Source of the DNA: Helianthus annuus
Lineage: Eukaryota > Streptophyta > Magnoliopsida > Asterales > Asteraceae
NCBI RefSeq assembly: GCF_002127325.2
Contig: NC_035447.2
Span: 31,874,642 to 31,938,641, forward strand
Direction of reading: 5' to 3'
DNA length: 64,000 nt
The position numbers were made by a program, and so were the translations under genes. Below, one piece after another: positions 23,152 to 35,290 of this stretch. The number at the start of each line of letters is the position of its first letter. Positions within the stretch are counted from its first letter, which is position 1. Under the pieces are notes generated by a model, which had not been told where the DNA came from, made no database searches, and saw nothing but the letters and a program-made list of their open reading frames with translations.

Positions 23152-23535
23152 GGTAGAGGATCCTGTAAAAAGTGCTCAAAGTGTAAGAAGTGTGAGAAGT
23201 GTATTATAACACTATATATAATACTATATAACACCATATAAACACCGTATAACAATATGTAACACCATATAATACCATATAACACTATGTAACACTATAT
23301 ATCATTATATAACAAATATAACACTATAGGTTGTCTGATAGCATGTCTATGATAGATGTATAGTGTTATATTTGTTATATAATGATATATAGTGTTACAT
23401 AGTGTTATATAGTATTATATGGTGTTACATATTGTTATACGGTGTTTATATGGTGTTATATAGTATTATATATAGTGTTATAATACACTTCTTACACTTC
23501 TCACACTTAAGGCCCTTTTTACACTATCCTTACCC
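23152..23535. mobile_element. (TA)n-bounded near-perfect palindrome E2
   Basis: Arms of about 180 bp, starting GGTAGAGGATCCTGTAAAAA on the left and ending TTTACACTATCCTTACCC on the right, around a short loop near 23333-23358. The arms are built of TATAACACTATA-type steps and would form a long hairpin RNA if transcribed. It sits between two (TA)n tracts. Confidence 0.85.
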
Positions 23536-23565
<30 letters not shown>

Positions 23566-23576
<11 letters not shown>

Positions 23577-24549
23577 GATCACGAGAAAACTACATATAAA
23601 TGAGAAAACTAGAAAACTAACTAAAAAAATCCCTCCATTGATAGAAAACCCGGGAAACTCAAAGCTCCCGACATTTTTTTTTTTTTTGAAAAAAAATAAC
23701 ACATGTAATATACATGTTTTTAAGAGTTTTGGGCCAAAAAAAAAAGCGCCGAAGTAATGTTTTTAAAAAAAAATCAGCAAGTTTCAGCCTTTGTTGCCTG
23801 ACACATGTTAGTTATACCCGGACATTGCTGAAATTTGTTTTTTTTTTTAATATCCCTTCAGCGCTTTTTTGTTTTTTTTTTGGCCAAAACTCTTAAAAAC
23901 ATGTATATTACATGTGTTATTATTTTCAAAAAAAAAAAAAAAAAAACGTCGGGAGGTTGGGTAAAAATGGGAGTTTTCAGAGTTTTCTAAAATTTTTAGG
24001 GTATGTTTGGTATTGCGTAATGGAATAGACGGGGGAATGGAATGTATGAGGTAATGGAATGAACGATGTAATGGAATGGATCATTACCATTCCATGTCTT
24101 GTTTGGTTACCATGTGAGAATGAAATGAATCATTACTTTGTGTTGTTTGATAGAAAAGAAATAGACGAAGTAATAAAATCGGTGATGAGTGACGGTAGTC
24201 GGTGGTGATGGGTGGTGATAGGTGGCAATGGTAGCGATGGTCGGAGGTGGTGGCAGTGGGTGGCGGTGGTGGGTGGTGGGTGGTGGCGAGTGACGGCGGG
24301 GGCGGAGGTGTGGATGGTGGGTGGTGGCGAGTGACGGCGGGGGCGGAGGTGTGGATGGTGGGTGACGGTTGGTAGCGGCGGAGGTGGGTAACGACTGGGG
24401 TTAAGGTGGGTGGTGGCGGTAAACAGCTGGGGTGGAGGTGGGTGGTGGTGGTGGTAGCGGCGGCGGAAGTGGGTGACGGCGGCGACGGTAGTCACGACGG
24501 CAGCTATGGCAGTAGTGGTGTCGCCCGTGAGTAAGTTATTAAAACCAAA

Positions 24550-24610
<61 letters not shown>

Positions 24611-25228
24611 TATTTTCATTCCTTGAAGGAATGAAAAAAAAAACACCACCTTACTAAGGAATGAAAATTATTATATTTGGAAGGTTTACATTCCTTGTGG
24701 AATGCTCTATTCTATTACCACTTGACAACCAAACATGTTTCTTTTCATTCCAATGGAATGATCCATTCCATTCCGCTTTTTATTCCTTCGTACCAAACGC
24801 TACCTTAGGGTTTTCTACATAGCCCTCCCCTAGGATAAAGCTAGGTAGGAAACCCTCCATTTGTAGAAAACCCGGGAAACTCAAAGCTCCCGACATTTTT
24901 TTTTTTTTAAATAACACATGTAATATACATATTTTTAAGAGTTTTGGGCCAAAAAAAACAAAAAAGCGCCGAACGAATGTTTAAAAAAAAAAATTTGTTT
25001 CAGCCTTTGTTGCCTGCCTAACACATGTTAGTTACCCGGACATTGCTGAAATTTGTTTTTTTTTAAATATCCCTTCGGCGCTTTTTTGTTTTATTTTTTG
25101 CCCAAAACTCTTAAAAACATGTATATTACATGTGTTATTTTTTTCAAAAAAAAAACCGTCGGGAGGTTGGGTAAAAATGAGAGTTTTCAGAGTTTTCTGA
25201 AATTTTTAGGGTTTTCTACATAGTCCTC

Positions 25229-25231
<3 letters not shown>
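23566..25231. mobile_element. Two tandem (TA)n/GA-bounded palindromic elements E3a and E3b
   Basis: Two related palindromes share GAAAACCCGGGAAACTCAAA, GTTTTGGGCCAAAAAA and CGTCGGGAGGTTGGGTAAAA. E3a (about 23566-24835) is interrupted by the MITE at 23999-24804; E3b runs about 24836-25231 and ends TTTTCTACATAGTCCTCCCC. E3a opens with GGATCACGAGAAAACTACAT, which is also the opening of E6 at 26343. No genes. Confidence 0.75.
23999..24804. mobile_element. Tourist-like (PIF/Harbinger) MITE nested in E3a
   Basis: Terminal inverted repeats GGGTATGTTTGGTA and TACCAAACGCTACC (11 of 14 match when inverted) and TTA duplications at 23996-23998 and 24805-24807. The interior has a G-rich GTGGTGGGTGGTGGCG tandem region (24180-24520), an (AAT)n microsatellite (about 24549-24611) and no transposase. 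TTA duplications and GGG-starting TIRs are typical of PIF/Harbinger MITEs. Confidence 0.85.

Positions 25232-25291
<60 letters not shown>
25232..25291. repeat. (TA)n microsatellite
   Basis: About 29 TA units separating E3b from E4. Confidence 0.97.
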
Positions 25292-25296
<5 letters not shown>

Positions 25297-25867
25297 AGGT
25301 TCATGCGAGAACCACCTTATTGTGAGAACCGCGAGAACCAATGTGAACACAACCTAAAATAGCTAAAAAAACCTTAAAAAAACCTAACCCCCACCCCCCA
25401 AAAACCTAACCCCCCCCCCCCCACCCCACCCCCCCCCCCAAAAAAAAAAAAAACCTCCCACCCCCCCGCCCCCCAAGCTAAATGCTAAAAACTAAAACCC
25501 TCAAAAAACCTAAAAAAAAACTAACCCCCCACCCCCCACCCCCCCCCCCCCCGCCCAAGCTAAAATGCTAAAAACTAAACCTCCAAAAAACCTAAAAAAT
25601 CTAAAAAAATAAAAAAAATCTAAAATTTTTTTTTTATTTTTTTACTATTTTTATGTTTAAATCGCTACTTTTAGTAGCCAAAAAAAATTTTTTTAAAAAA
25701 AAATTTTTTTTTTTTTTGATACTAAAAGTAGCGAGTTTTATATAAAAAATAGTAAAAAATAAAAAAAAATTTTGGGTGTTTTTTAGATTTTTTTAGGTAT
25801 TACTGTTTGTGTTCACACTGGTTCTCGCGGTTCTCGCAATAAAGGGTGGTTCCTAACGGATCTTTGT

Positions 25868-25869
<2 letters not shown>
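25292..25869. mobile_element. (TA)n-bounded palindromic element E4
   Basis: It begins GGGTAAGGTTCATGCGAGAA and ends with the inverted TTCTCGCAATAAAGGGTGGT and GGATCTTTGTCC. The middle is C-rich and A-rich homopolymer DNA (25380-25560). No ORF. Confidence 0.78.
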
Positions 25870-25927
<58 letters not shown>

Positions 25928-25930
<3 letters not shown>

Positions 25931-26318
25931 GAGCGCTAGAATGAGAACCACCTTGAGTTGTAAGAACCGCGAGAACCACACCGTACGGGGCGAGGTGGAC
26001 CAAATTTTTGTTTCAAAAACGTAGATGCATGTATTATAAACACATTCGTAACAAAAAATTAAAAAAAAATGCCGTGCGTGTAGTTTTTTACACCACAAGT
26101 TTGTGGTTTACGAGTTCCGTAAATTTACGGAACTCGTAAACCACAAACTTGTGGTGTAAAAAACTACACGCACGACATTTTTTTTTTAAATTTTTTTTAC
26201 GAATGTGTTTATAATACATGCATCTACGTTTTTGAAAAAAAAAATTGGTCCACCTCGCCCCGGTTCAAGTAGTTCTCGCGGTTCTTACAACTCGAGGTGG
26301 TTCTCATTCTAGCGGCCC
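25928..26318. mobile_element. (TA)n-bounded near-perfect palindrome E5
   Basis: Arms of about 190 bp meet at TTCCGTAAATTTACGGAA (26116-26133). The outer ends are GGGGAGCGCTAGAATGAGAA and TTCTCATTCTAGCGGCCC. The pairing stays nearly unbroken over the whole length apart from A/T-run slippage and one indel near 25980/26262. It is the most perfect long hairpin in the window. Confidence 0.88.
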
Positions 26319-26342
26319 TATATATATATATATATATATATA

Positions 26343-26734
26343 GGGAGAGGATCACGAGAAAACTACATATAAATGAGAAAACTAGAAAACTAACTAAAAA
26401 AACCTAAAGAAAAGCTAAAAAACATACCAATTTTTTTTTACATTTTTTTATAAAAAAATCGCTAGTTTTTATATATAAAAAAATTCAAAAAAAAAAATTG
26501 TTGTACTACACATGTGCATTATATGTGTACTAGACATGTGCATTATATCCGTAATAGTGCACATGTGCAATACAACAAAAAAACTTATTTTTTATTTTTT
26601 TTGAAAATTTTTTTCCATGCATAAAAAGCTGTGACTTTTTTATAAAAATTAAACAAAATTGGTATGGTTTTTTGGCTTTTTTAGTTAGTTTTTTGGTTTT
26701 CTCATTTAAACTAGTTTTCTCATGATCCATCCCC
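26343..26734. mobile_element. (TA)n-bounded palindromic element E6
   Basis: Left arm GGGAGAGGATCACGAGAAAA, right arm TTTTCTCATGATCCATCCCC; both arms contain AACTAACTAAAAAA as in E1. Central ACATGTGCATTATA palindromes lie near 26510-26570. Confidence 0.8.
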
Positions 26735-27107
26735 TATATATATTAGTGTAAAGATTAAATACAAATGTGTTTTAACATACAAAATGGTCTTAGTATGAGA
26801 AGTGAAGAAATTTTTTTTCCAACTACTTGATACGTAAAAATAAATTTTTTTCTATATGATTGTGGTTGAAAAAATGCGCGAAATGTATTTATTAAAGAGA
26901 AGATGTAGTTTAATTTTTAATTTATCTTTTAAGTTTTAACCAACACAATATAATATTTTACATCTTTTTGTATCAATTAACCCATTATCCCTTTTCATTT
27001 CTTTAACTAAATCATATTTTTAGTTTTTTAAACAAACTCATTATACTTATTTTTATTTACATTTTTTTAACCTTAACTATATCAAATACATTTATACAAG
27101 AGCCTAT
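26735..27107. other. AT-rich intergenic DNA
   Basis: No ORF, repeat structure or regulatory signal recognised. Confidence 0.5.
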
Positions 27108-27115
27108 ATTGTGCT

Positions 27116-28610
27116 CAGGGGCAGATCTATGGGTATCCCAGGGGTAGCCCGGGATACCTCTCAACTTTCTCGACGAAGTGTAAAAAAAAATTAAAAATGA
27201 TTCATGAATTCATGTGTTAGATACCCCTAACTATGAAAAGAAGAAGATAACGCGAGTACATGAGCATAAGTTTTCTCTGATGGGTTGTGAGTTGTGACAC
27301 TGTGATGACAGATTAGATGAATTAGGTTTAGACGAGAAAAATGACACTACATAAAGGGTGTACCCTATATTTGTTATTACATGGGCTTTTTTAAAGTCAA
27401 GTTTATGCCCATATCAAAACATAACATATAAACCAACTATTTTTGAAAGTTGAAACACTTAACATTTACCAATATTTGAACATTAATATTCATTTTTATT
27501 GGTGTAGTCTATATCCATTTTGTAGGTGTGTATTGAAATATCACAAATCTCAAATAAGTTTCAACGTATATTTATGTAATATTTTCTCTGAAGTATTAAA
27601 AAATATGCATTTATTTTGTTTTGTTATTGTTTTTATTTTATTTATTTACTCTTTACCGTTTCTTTTTAATACATTTAATTTAACAGAGAGATAATTGTTT
27701 TTTAATTAAATCTTTTATAAAACCTTAAAAAAAATATCTAGCTTACTGTAGCACCTTAAAATGAATATAGTGGTCATGGTACATCTTAAAAAAATGAATA
27801 TAATTTTGTTTATTTAAAGGTAACATTCGACTTCTCAGACATGCATGTCTAGGGCTGCAAACGAACCGAACGAACACGAACAAGACCTTCTTCGTGTTTG
27901 TTTGTTAAGAAATATATGTGTTCGCGAACCGTTCACGAACACTTATCGAACGAGATTTTATGTTCGTGTTCGTTTGTTAAGGAAATGAACTTGTTCGTGT
28001 TCGTTTGTGTTTGTTTGTTAATTTTAGGCAACGAACGTTGACGAACACAAATGAGCACAAACTAATGTTTATGAACACAAAGGGAAACAAACGAACACAA
28101 ACAATCGTTCATGAACATAATATATAATACACCGACACTTATTATACATTTAATTTGTCGGAATTTTAAGGTATTTAAATAAATATAAAAACCAAAAACA
28201 CTAATGAAGTATCGAACACAAACGAACACGTTACCGAACGTTCACGAACATAAACGAACGGACACGACCTCTGTTCATGTTTGTTCATTTAGCTAAACGA
28301 ACAAAATTTCTTGTTCGTGTTCGTTTGTTTAATAAACGAACGAACACAAACGAACTTTCTGCCAAACAGTTCACGAACTGTTCGCCGAACGTTTGGTTCG
28401 TTTGCAGCCCTATGCATGTCTGGTTTCTCTAGAGCAAAAGGTATTCCAACACAAGATGGACGAAATTGAATTTTAGGTTAGGGCTTAGTTATTAATTTGG
28501 TTTATAATGTGTATTGGATTGTACGAATGTATGTAAAAAATTACATTGTATGAATGTACGGTAAAAAAAAATTAGGATACCACTTAATATTTCTTCTAGA
28601 TCCGTCACTG
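27116..28610. mobile_element. hAT-like non-autonomous element
   Basis: Termini CAGGGGCAGATCTA and TAGATCCGTCACTG match in 11 of 14 positions when inverted. Flanking 8-mers attgtgct (27108-27115) and attgtact (28611-28618) differ by one base, consistent with the 8-bp duplication of hAT elements. There is no transposase ORF. It contains the MITE at 27851-28411. Confidence 0.75.
27851..28411. mobile_element. MULE-type MITE nested in the hAT element
   Basis: Terminal inverted repeats AGGGCTGCAAACGAACC and GGTTCGTTTGCAGCCCT, with a perfect 10-bp duplication atgcatgtct (27841-27850 and 28412-28421). The interior is full of ACGAACACAAACGAAC subterminal repeats in both orientations. Length 561 bp, no ORF. 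Confidence 0.88.
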
Positions 28611-29272
28611 ATTGTACTCCTCATACATCAGGTCCACAACCATAGACCATGTAACAAGTCTTGTAGCCATGGAGATAACCGCCCTAATACTATGCATCAT
28701 TAATTTAATTTTATTTTTCATTGTCTTTAATATTAACTTACATTTCATCTTGTATTCTTTTTTTCTTTTTCTTTTTTTTAACGACAAATTTATAACACTG
28801 GCGGACCACTGGAATATCATTGTACCACCAACGAAACCGTCAAATCCGGTCAACGATCACAAAGGCGAAATGTCAACATTTCGTTCCAACAAACGCACGA
28901 GTGAAACATCTATCTGAGCGAAATATCTGTACCGAGCGAAAAGTCTACACTAAACGAAAAGCCTATACCGAATGAAAAGCACATACGAAACAAAATAAGT
29001 CCATATTGAGCGAAAAGTACATGAATTATATTTTGAAGTAATGAGATTAATACAGATTCAAAATCCAAGAAAACAACATACCAAAATTACAAATCATCTA
29101 AAAAACAACCAATTCCAAATCGGCCTGAACCGTATATACACAAATCCACGGCATTCAAATCACCACCACCAAGAACAAGTTCCATTCCTTCATCCTCACG
29201 AATCTCATAACAACCTAAAGTAACAACAAAAACCCAATAACCGATTTCCAAAATGCACGCGCGTGTGTCTAG
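28611..29272. other. Intergenic DNA and PP2A B' 3' flank
   Basis: No coding exon is recognised between the hAT element and the PP2A stop codon. The part nearest 29272 should contain the 3' UTR of the minus-strand gene. Confidence 0.5.
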
Positions 29273-32145
29273 CTAGCCAGACGCTGAAACATGGTTTGCG
29301 ATTAGCTTCTGAGACATGACCTGTTCATGACCCTGAGCTGCTAGTTCAAGCCGTTTCCATATGGCGTCTCGTCTTAGCTTGCTTTCTTCCTTCTTAAGCT
29401 CGTCTTCTTTGAACTTTTTAGAGCATTCTTCAAACAGTTGAGGGTCAACGTCCGAAAAGATCTTTCTGACGTTCAAAGTCAAACTTAGTACCACTTGGTT
29501 CCAATGTGTCTTTGTGTTGCTTTCTAGTGCTGGAAATATGATCGGTAGGATCACCTTTCGGTTCTGTTTTATTAAGTTGTCTATATGATCATTGTTCCAT
29601 AGGAATAATGCTCTCTCGGCCACCTGTGTATTCAAGAAAGAGTTACAATCTTGTGTACTAAAGAACAACTGACGGCATAACTAGAAATCTTGTGTACTAA
29701 AATCAATATAACCTAATTCTGGGTAACTATATGATGAGAAAGTATAATGAAAAAGTGGAAATTTGTTGGTTCAAACGCTGTAACAAGTACTTCTTGTATT
29801 GTACCGCTTGATACAGTTCTTTGAACCCAAAGATAACCTCATCACGGGTCAACTTGGGTTGCGTTTTTGTTTCAAACATAGTTGTTAATAGTGAATAGTG
29901 GACGATAGTGACAGGCTACCTATATGCTACATAGCGCCAGCGATGAAATAGCGAGCGCTATTTTATGTCTAGCGATACACCATATTTATTAAAAGCGTTA
30001 AGCGCACTCAAGGCGCAATAGGCCTTGCCTGGGGCCTAGGCGCAAGACGCAAAAAAAGCGCGGGCCTGAGAAAAAAAAAAAACCGTACAACAAAAAAAAC
30101 ATAAAATATTTTTATATAATAGAAAATTAATACTATTCTTCAAATAAAATAAACTAAAATTTAATATTGTCTATTTAGTACCAAAAGTTATAAAATGCTA
30201 GTTTATTAGTGTAGAAAAGTAGTTTCGTTAAATAAAAGTAGAAATCTAGCTAGAATCTTGCCAGAATTTGGCCGAAAACTCTCAAGAATCTAGGAATCTC
30301 ACCGGAACCTGCGCATGAACCATCACTTAGAGAATTAAAGCGCAATTGCCTTGACTTGAGGCACAATTGCCTCACCTCGCTAGGAAATTGGGCCTAGGCG
30401 CAAGAGGCGATGGCTTTTAACAACTATGCGATACACTAGAAGAAAATTTTAGAAATATTTTATATGCATATTTATCAAAAAATGCTGTTTTTATAAAAAT
30501 AAAAACTAAAAAAAAAAACCTACAATCCAGCTATTTTCACACTATGGAGGACCGAAATCAGATTGCGACCTATTACCGCATCACCATGCTAAACGCTATA
30601 ACGGGCACTATGCTCGCTGTTAACAACAGTGGTTTCAAACGGGTCAACTCAACAAAAAGTAGCTAATAGGGTAACAGGTCAAATGAGTTTAAGTTTAACA
30701 CATAGAACCAGTGCACACTCATACAAGGTAAAAATACATTCAACCACCTAAATCAATTCAAGATTTTGTAAAGAACTTTAAATGTGGACAAAAATGTGTT
30801 CGCTGGTCAACCCAGCCCGTACAAAAAGTGACCCGTACAGATCAAAATGTAACAATTTATCATGAATTAAGGCAAAAAATAAAATAAAAAATAAAAAATA
30901 AAAAATAAAAAAAAAATATAAAGTTAAAGTAGTTACCTGAAAGTGTGAACTGCTCAAGCAACGCGCAATTTGGTGAAATAGCGGCACCATACATCTTTGA
31001 AACTCAGGAAGCTGAGTTGCTTCCAAAACTTCTTCAAGCTCACTTAAAAACATAACCTCTTTCGAACTGTTTGTGATCGGCCAATATTTCAACAAACCCC
31101 TAATAACCGTATCCGCAAGTTTGCAATCTTTTTCCACAAATTGTGTAATACAATACGATATTTGTTGGTGATACATCGGTATGCATTTTGGCTTATGAAG
31201 CGGTATCAAAGCCCTCACAAGAAACAGCTTATGTTCTTCTTTCAACGGTAACGCAAATCCGTTAATAATACTTCCCAATATCTCCAACAATTCAGCGATC
31301 CCGTTATGCTTTTCGGTTTCGAAAACAAAACGGAAAAAAATGTTGTTGATTGCTTTTCTGATGAACGGGCGGTGCACCATGAACTTTCCGTACATTCGAT
31401 GAAGAACGAATTTCAAATATTCGCGTTCTCGCCGATCCTCTGAGTCGAATAAGTCTAGCCATTTTAAAACAAAGGCGTGATCAATGTAACGTTTAGCAAG
31501 TTTCGGATCGGTTTCCGGTGATGCTACGAATCTTAGAATGAATTCATAGACTAACTGTAAGTGCGGCCATGCGGGGTCCATCGACGGTTCTTCTTCTTCC
31601 CCGTCGAAAGTTTCTAGAACTTTGTTATCGCGCGGTTGCGGAGTAAGCCTACGAAAGATATTTACAGACACCATTTTCACGATTTCTTGCATAACGATTT
31701 CAGGAAATTTCCCGTTTGCGGAAGTGACGTAATCAACAAGCTCGGTCAGTGTTTGTCGTTTGATCTCTTTTTCCTTCAAATTCTTGGTGGGGTCGGTAAA
31801 GTCAAACACGACGCAACACAAAGTCAACTTTCGAATGAATAAATTCTGCTTCTCGGAAGTTGGAACGTCTTTCAAACTAGGTAACGCCTCATATGTGTTG
31901 GGAATCGTGGAAATCCCGTTCAGTTTCGAGTTTTGAGATTGAAGAACCTTCTTGTTGGTGTGATTTTGAACGATTTGGGATTGACCAGATGTCTGGTTCG
32001 AAGTACTGGATCGAGTAATCGGCACGTCATTGTTGGTTCTTGAACTAGTTGATGTATGCGAAGACGTGTTATGGTTTCCTCCATCTCGATTATCGTTTGA
32101 CTTCTGTGGCTTTTTAGGAAGCCGGTTAAGTATCTTGTGGAACAT
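29273..32145 (-). CDS. Serine/threonine protein phosphatase 2A regulatory subunit B' (B56 family)
   Basis: Two coding exons on the minus strand, 30937-32145 and 29273-29623, joined by a GT-AG intron between codons (…SSHFQ | VAERALFLW…). The product is 519 residues, the usual length for plant B' subunits. The N-terminal ~90 residues are Ser/Thr/Asn-rich and variable. The conserved B56 HEAT-like domain follows ([84 protein letters not shown]) and continues to a charged C-terminal helix. B' subunits bind the PP2A scaffold and catalytic subunits and choose substrates and cell location, with roles in hormone and stress signalling. The start is the first ATG (32143-32145, [12 protein letters not shown]). 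No disruption is seen; it is the only gene here that looks fully functional. The exact isoform cannot be assigned from sequence alone. Confidence 0.96.
29624..30936 (-). repeat. PP2A B' coding intron with nested MITE debris
   Basis: The 1,313-bp intron holds a GTTGTTAATAG...CGCTGTTAACAAC inverted-repeat element (about 29880-30630). Inside it is a second, GCG-rich repeat (about 30000-30430) with CCTGGGGCCTAGGCGCAAGA and GGGCCTAGGCGCAAGAGGCG. A fragment related to the outer element recurs at about 41510-41600. Confidence 0.65.
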
Positions 32146-33717
32146 CACTTAAACCAGAAAAGACAAAAACTTTCTTGCTAATCGAACGCTAAAACACCAA
32201 ACCCTAATCGCTTTCTGCGTAAAATGTTTCAATCTAATTTCGGAAAGTTCCTTAAAACCACTCCAATTTCCCGATTAAAAACAAGATAAATCCTACGGAT
32301 AACTTATAGTTCAATCAACCAAACTTTGATACTTCTCCTGCAACAAATTCAACAAATTTAAGTGTCAAAAGGGGCAAAAAAATAACAAAAAAGCTGCACC
32401 CAAAGGGTATAAAAGAAACCCTAAAATACTGCAACAAATCCAACAAACTCAAGTTTCAAAAGGGACCAAAAAACCCGAAAATGTTGCACCCAAAAGAACC
32501 AAGATAGCATATAATATAGCCACAGGAGTAGGATCAAATACAAACCACATTTCGTATACAAACTGTAAGAACCATTTAAAAAGTGTCACGTGTCATCCAA
32601 CCAATTATAGAGAAATGATAAAATCCTAAATAATATCAATTATATTGAATTCCCTATAAATATGCTAACAAACAATTAATTATTTATTTGGATCTTTCTT
32701 TTGTTTTCAATGTGCTGATTAAGAAAAGTGCAGATATCATTCAAATATGTGCTAAAATCAATTATCTTGATTAATTTTCATGTGCTAATATAATTCAAAT
32801 GTGCTACTTTTATGTATGTATTGTTTGATATGTGCTAATTTAACTTTTTTTAAGTGCTAGGATCTGTTCTTACGGTTTGTAGGATAAATATGGTTTGTAC
32901 TGGAACCAACCCCGCCACAAATTAGTTCATCAAGAACACAATTTTTACAATTTTCCTCTAGCTAATTTTTTCCTTAAATCCAATAACAACTCAAAATTTC
33001 CTATTAAAAACATGATAAATCCTACATATAACTTAAAGTTAAATCAACCAAACTTTAATACTTCTCCTGCAAAAAATTCAACAAATTCAAGAATCAAAAG
33101 GGACAAAAAAAACCCTAAAATGATGCACCAATAATATCATTAAATCAATATAACATATAAAAGATACCCACAAATTAGTTCATCAAGAACAGAAATCTTT
33201 ACAGTTTTCCTCTACAAATTAGTTCAGTTTTTTCGTAAAACCAATTTCAACATATAACTTAAAGTTTAATCAACCAAACTTTGATACTTCTCCTCCAAGA
33301 AATCCAACAAATTCAAGAATCAAAAGGGGCAAAAAACCCCCAAAAATGCTGGCACCCAACAAAACCAAGATAGCATATAAAATACCCACAAATCTTTACA
33401 GTTTTTCTCTGGAAACAAGGGTCAACCTCAATCTTTAAACACTTTAAACAGAACATACACATAAAAAGGGTTTATATAATCATCATGACAACCGATCAGA
33501 GCCTTTCATTAAGATCAAAACACAGCAAGATATCAAGATCTGGGCATGATCTACAAGACCCACATAGCATTCTTGAACAAACATCGCCTAAAATTAACAA
33601 ATATCAAAAGGGCAAACAGAAGAACACAAGATCATCAAAAAAGGCACCCTTTTTGGCACATAATCGATGAAAAAAGTAGCATTAATTGTGTAAAGAATAT
33701 GGGAAAGATAGGAGACT
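32146..33717 (-). other. 5' UTR intron region of the PP2A B' gene
   Basis: The noncoding interval between the start codon and the putative leader exon. It contains at least three copies of a segment with CAACCAAACTTTGATACTTC (near 32320, 33047, 33272) and the MITE at 32531-32906. Leader introns are common in plant housekeeping genes; the acceptor near the ATG was not fixed. Confidence 0.55.
32531..32906. mobile_element. Foldback MITE in the PP2A leader intron
   Basis: The ends form an imperfect inverted repeat of about 40 bp: GGATCAAATACAAACCACAT on the left and ATGGTTTGTACTGGAACC on the right, both including a CAAACNGTAAGAAC block. AT-rich interior, no ORF. No convincing target duplication was found. 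Confidence 0.7.
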
Positions 33718-33900
33718 TACATGAGGTTAATCTTGAATCTTGATGGACAGGAATATCACCGAGGAAATCGATGATAAAAATGCAGAAGAATATATATCTT
33801 GGATCATTGATAATATTTTGAAATGATCTGGAATGAGGAGAGAGATTGGAAAAAGAGGAAGAAGAAGAAAGAGAGATAAAATGGGCTATAAAGAAAGCGA
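33718..33900 (-). other. Putative noncoding leader exon of the PP2A B' gene
   Basis: On the minus strand a CT-rich stretch (TCTCTCTTTCTTCTTCTTCC) leads to a donor CCTCAT|GTAAGTCTCC at 33717/33718. This matches a plant 5' UTR exon followed by an intron. The promoter should lie just above 33900; no clear TATA box was seen. Confidence 0.5.
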
Positions 33901-34440
33901 TCTTTGGTTCTAATCCGTATGGTTCGCTAAGAATTTAGAAAAGGAATAATATTCTTAAAATTGTTCTATGAAATAACTTCTGGTGCCTGATTTAAATCAC
34001 CCAATTAGAAGATACTTGATTTTCTTTTTCATATTAAATACATCAATCTTGAATAGTACATACTTAAAATCATGTAATCCGAACGCTACTTGTTTAGCTA
34101 AAGCGTCAGACGAGTTGACAGGTTGACGAGTAGTAATCAAGTTGTAGACGTGTTAATCGAACATGAGGGTTGTAAAAATGGGTTAAATGGGTTAGTGGGT
34201 CGATAAGTATAGTTAAAATGGTTAAAAAGGTCAAACTGAACATGACATGTTTAATTAATCAGGTTGATACAAAGACGATCATTTACTAAACAAGTTAGAT
34301 ATGACGACTCAACACCTGATTGTTTGTGTCGTATTCATGTTAGTGTGTGCGGGTTGTTTTAAAAATTGTCACCACTAGTTAGCCCCCTCAATAAACTAGT
34401 AGGGCCTAAAAAGAAAACATACAAGCATTAGTACAAGTTA
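33901..34440. other. Intergenic DNA upstream of the PP2A B' gene
   Basis: Contains repeat-like DNA with GGGTTAAATGGGTTAGTGGG (about 34180-34380). No gene was seen. Confidence 0.45.
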
Positions 34441-34443
34441 GAT

Positions 34444-34482
34444 ATGTATGTATGTATGCATGCATGCATGTATGTATGTATA
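34444..34482. repeat. (TATG/CATG)n microsatellite
   Basis: About ten ATGT/ATGC tetranucleotide units. Confidence 0.9.
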
Positions 34483-34659
34483 GAGGGTTACTCGTGTGTG
34501 GCGTCAGTTATGGCGACAATGATGAGGAAGATGGCATCGGTTGTGGGGAGGGGATGAGAGGGATGGCAATAAATGAGGGAAGTAAGTTGTGTAAAAGTGG
34601 GATCATGGATAAAACTCATGGGATGTGTAGAGGAGATGTACAGGTAGTAAGCAAGAGAT

Positions 34660-35290
34660 GAAGATGGTGTAGCATGGATGGCAAAGGGAAAATGGTCCTT
34701 GTCAAAACAAACATGTCAAGCTATATAGCGATGACAAGTACTCATATCAAGGAAACGATAACCATGATGGATAGGGCTATAGCTAAGAAAGACACACGAA
34801 GCAGATTAAAAATCCATCGTGTGGTCATCGTATAAAGATGCGTATGTAAAGCATTGACAACAAAAGATCCTTTGAAAGGAGCAACCAAGAGATCGTTTGA
34901 ATACATGTTCATAGCGTGACTTTTGAGACGATGTGTGAGAGGGCATACGTTCGATTAGATAGATAGTTTTGTCAAAGAAAAGTGCCAAAAATTTCTGAGG
35001 GGCGAAAAATTACGCTAGAAGAGTAAGGCTGGTTTCAATGACATGACGATGTCGACGTTAAATAAGACCAATTTTCTCACTAGTATGAGGACAATATAGT
35101 TTATGGAATAATCCAAAGTACGATACAAAAAAAAATAGTTAGTGATTGAAACTTACAACCCTAATCTGTTTTAACGATTTTGAGTTTAGTATTAAATTGT
35201 CGTTCAACCATGGTAACAAAGTTTTTGAAGGTATTGTATACATTTGATTTCTGATCTTAATGGTATTAGGGGAACAATCCTATGCACCCA
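34660..35290 (-). pseudogene. Degenerate Ty1/copia integrase fragment
   Basis: Minus-strand remnants in order: KNFVTMVERQFNTKLKIVKTD (about 35160-35230), then TIYLIERMPSHTSSQKSRYE and FQRIFCCQCFTYASLYDD (about 34820-34970), matching the copia integrase core and its downstream NRMPS...YE and GCxCY blocks. Several stops and frame shifts are present, and no LTR was matched to it. Confidence 0.7.

Noticed and set aside
24133..24495. 120-codon minus-strand frame rich in His and Pro
   Set aside because: It is the translation of the GTGGTGGGTGGTGGCG tandem region inside the Tourist-like MITE, not a protein gene.
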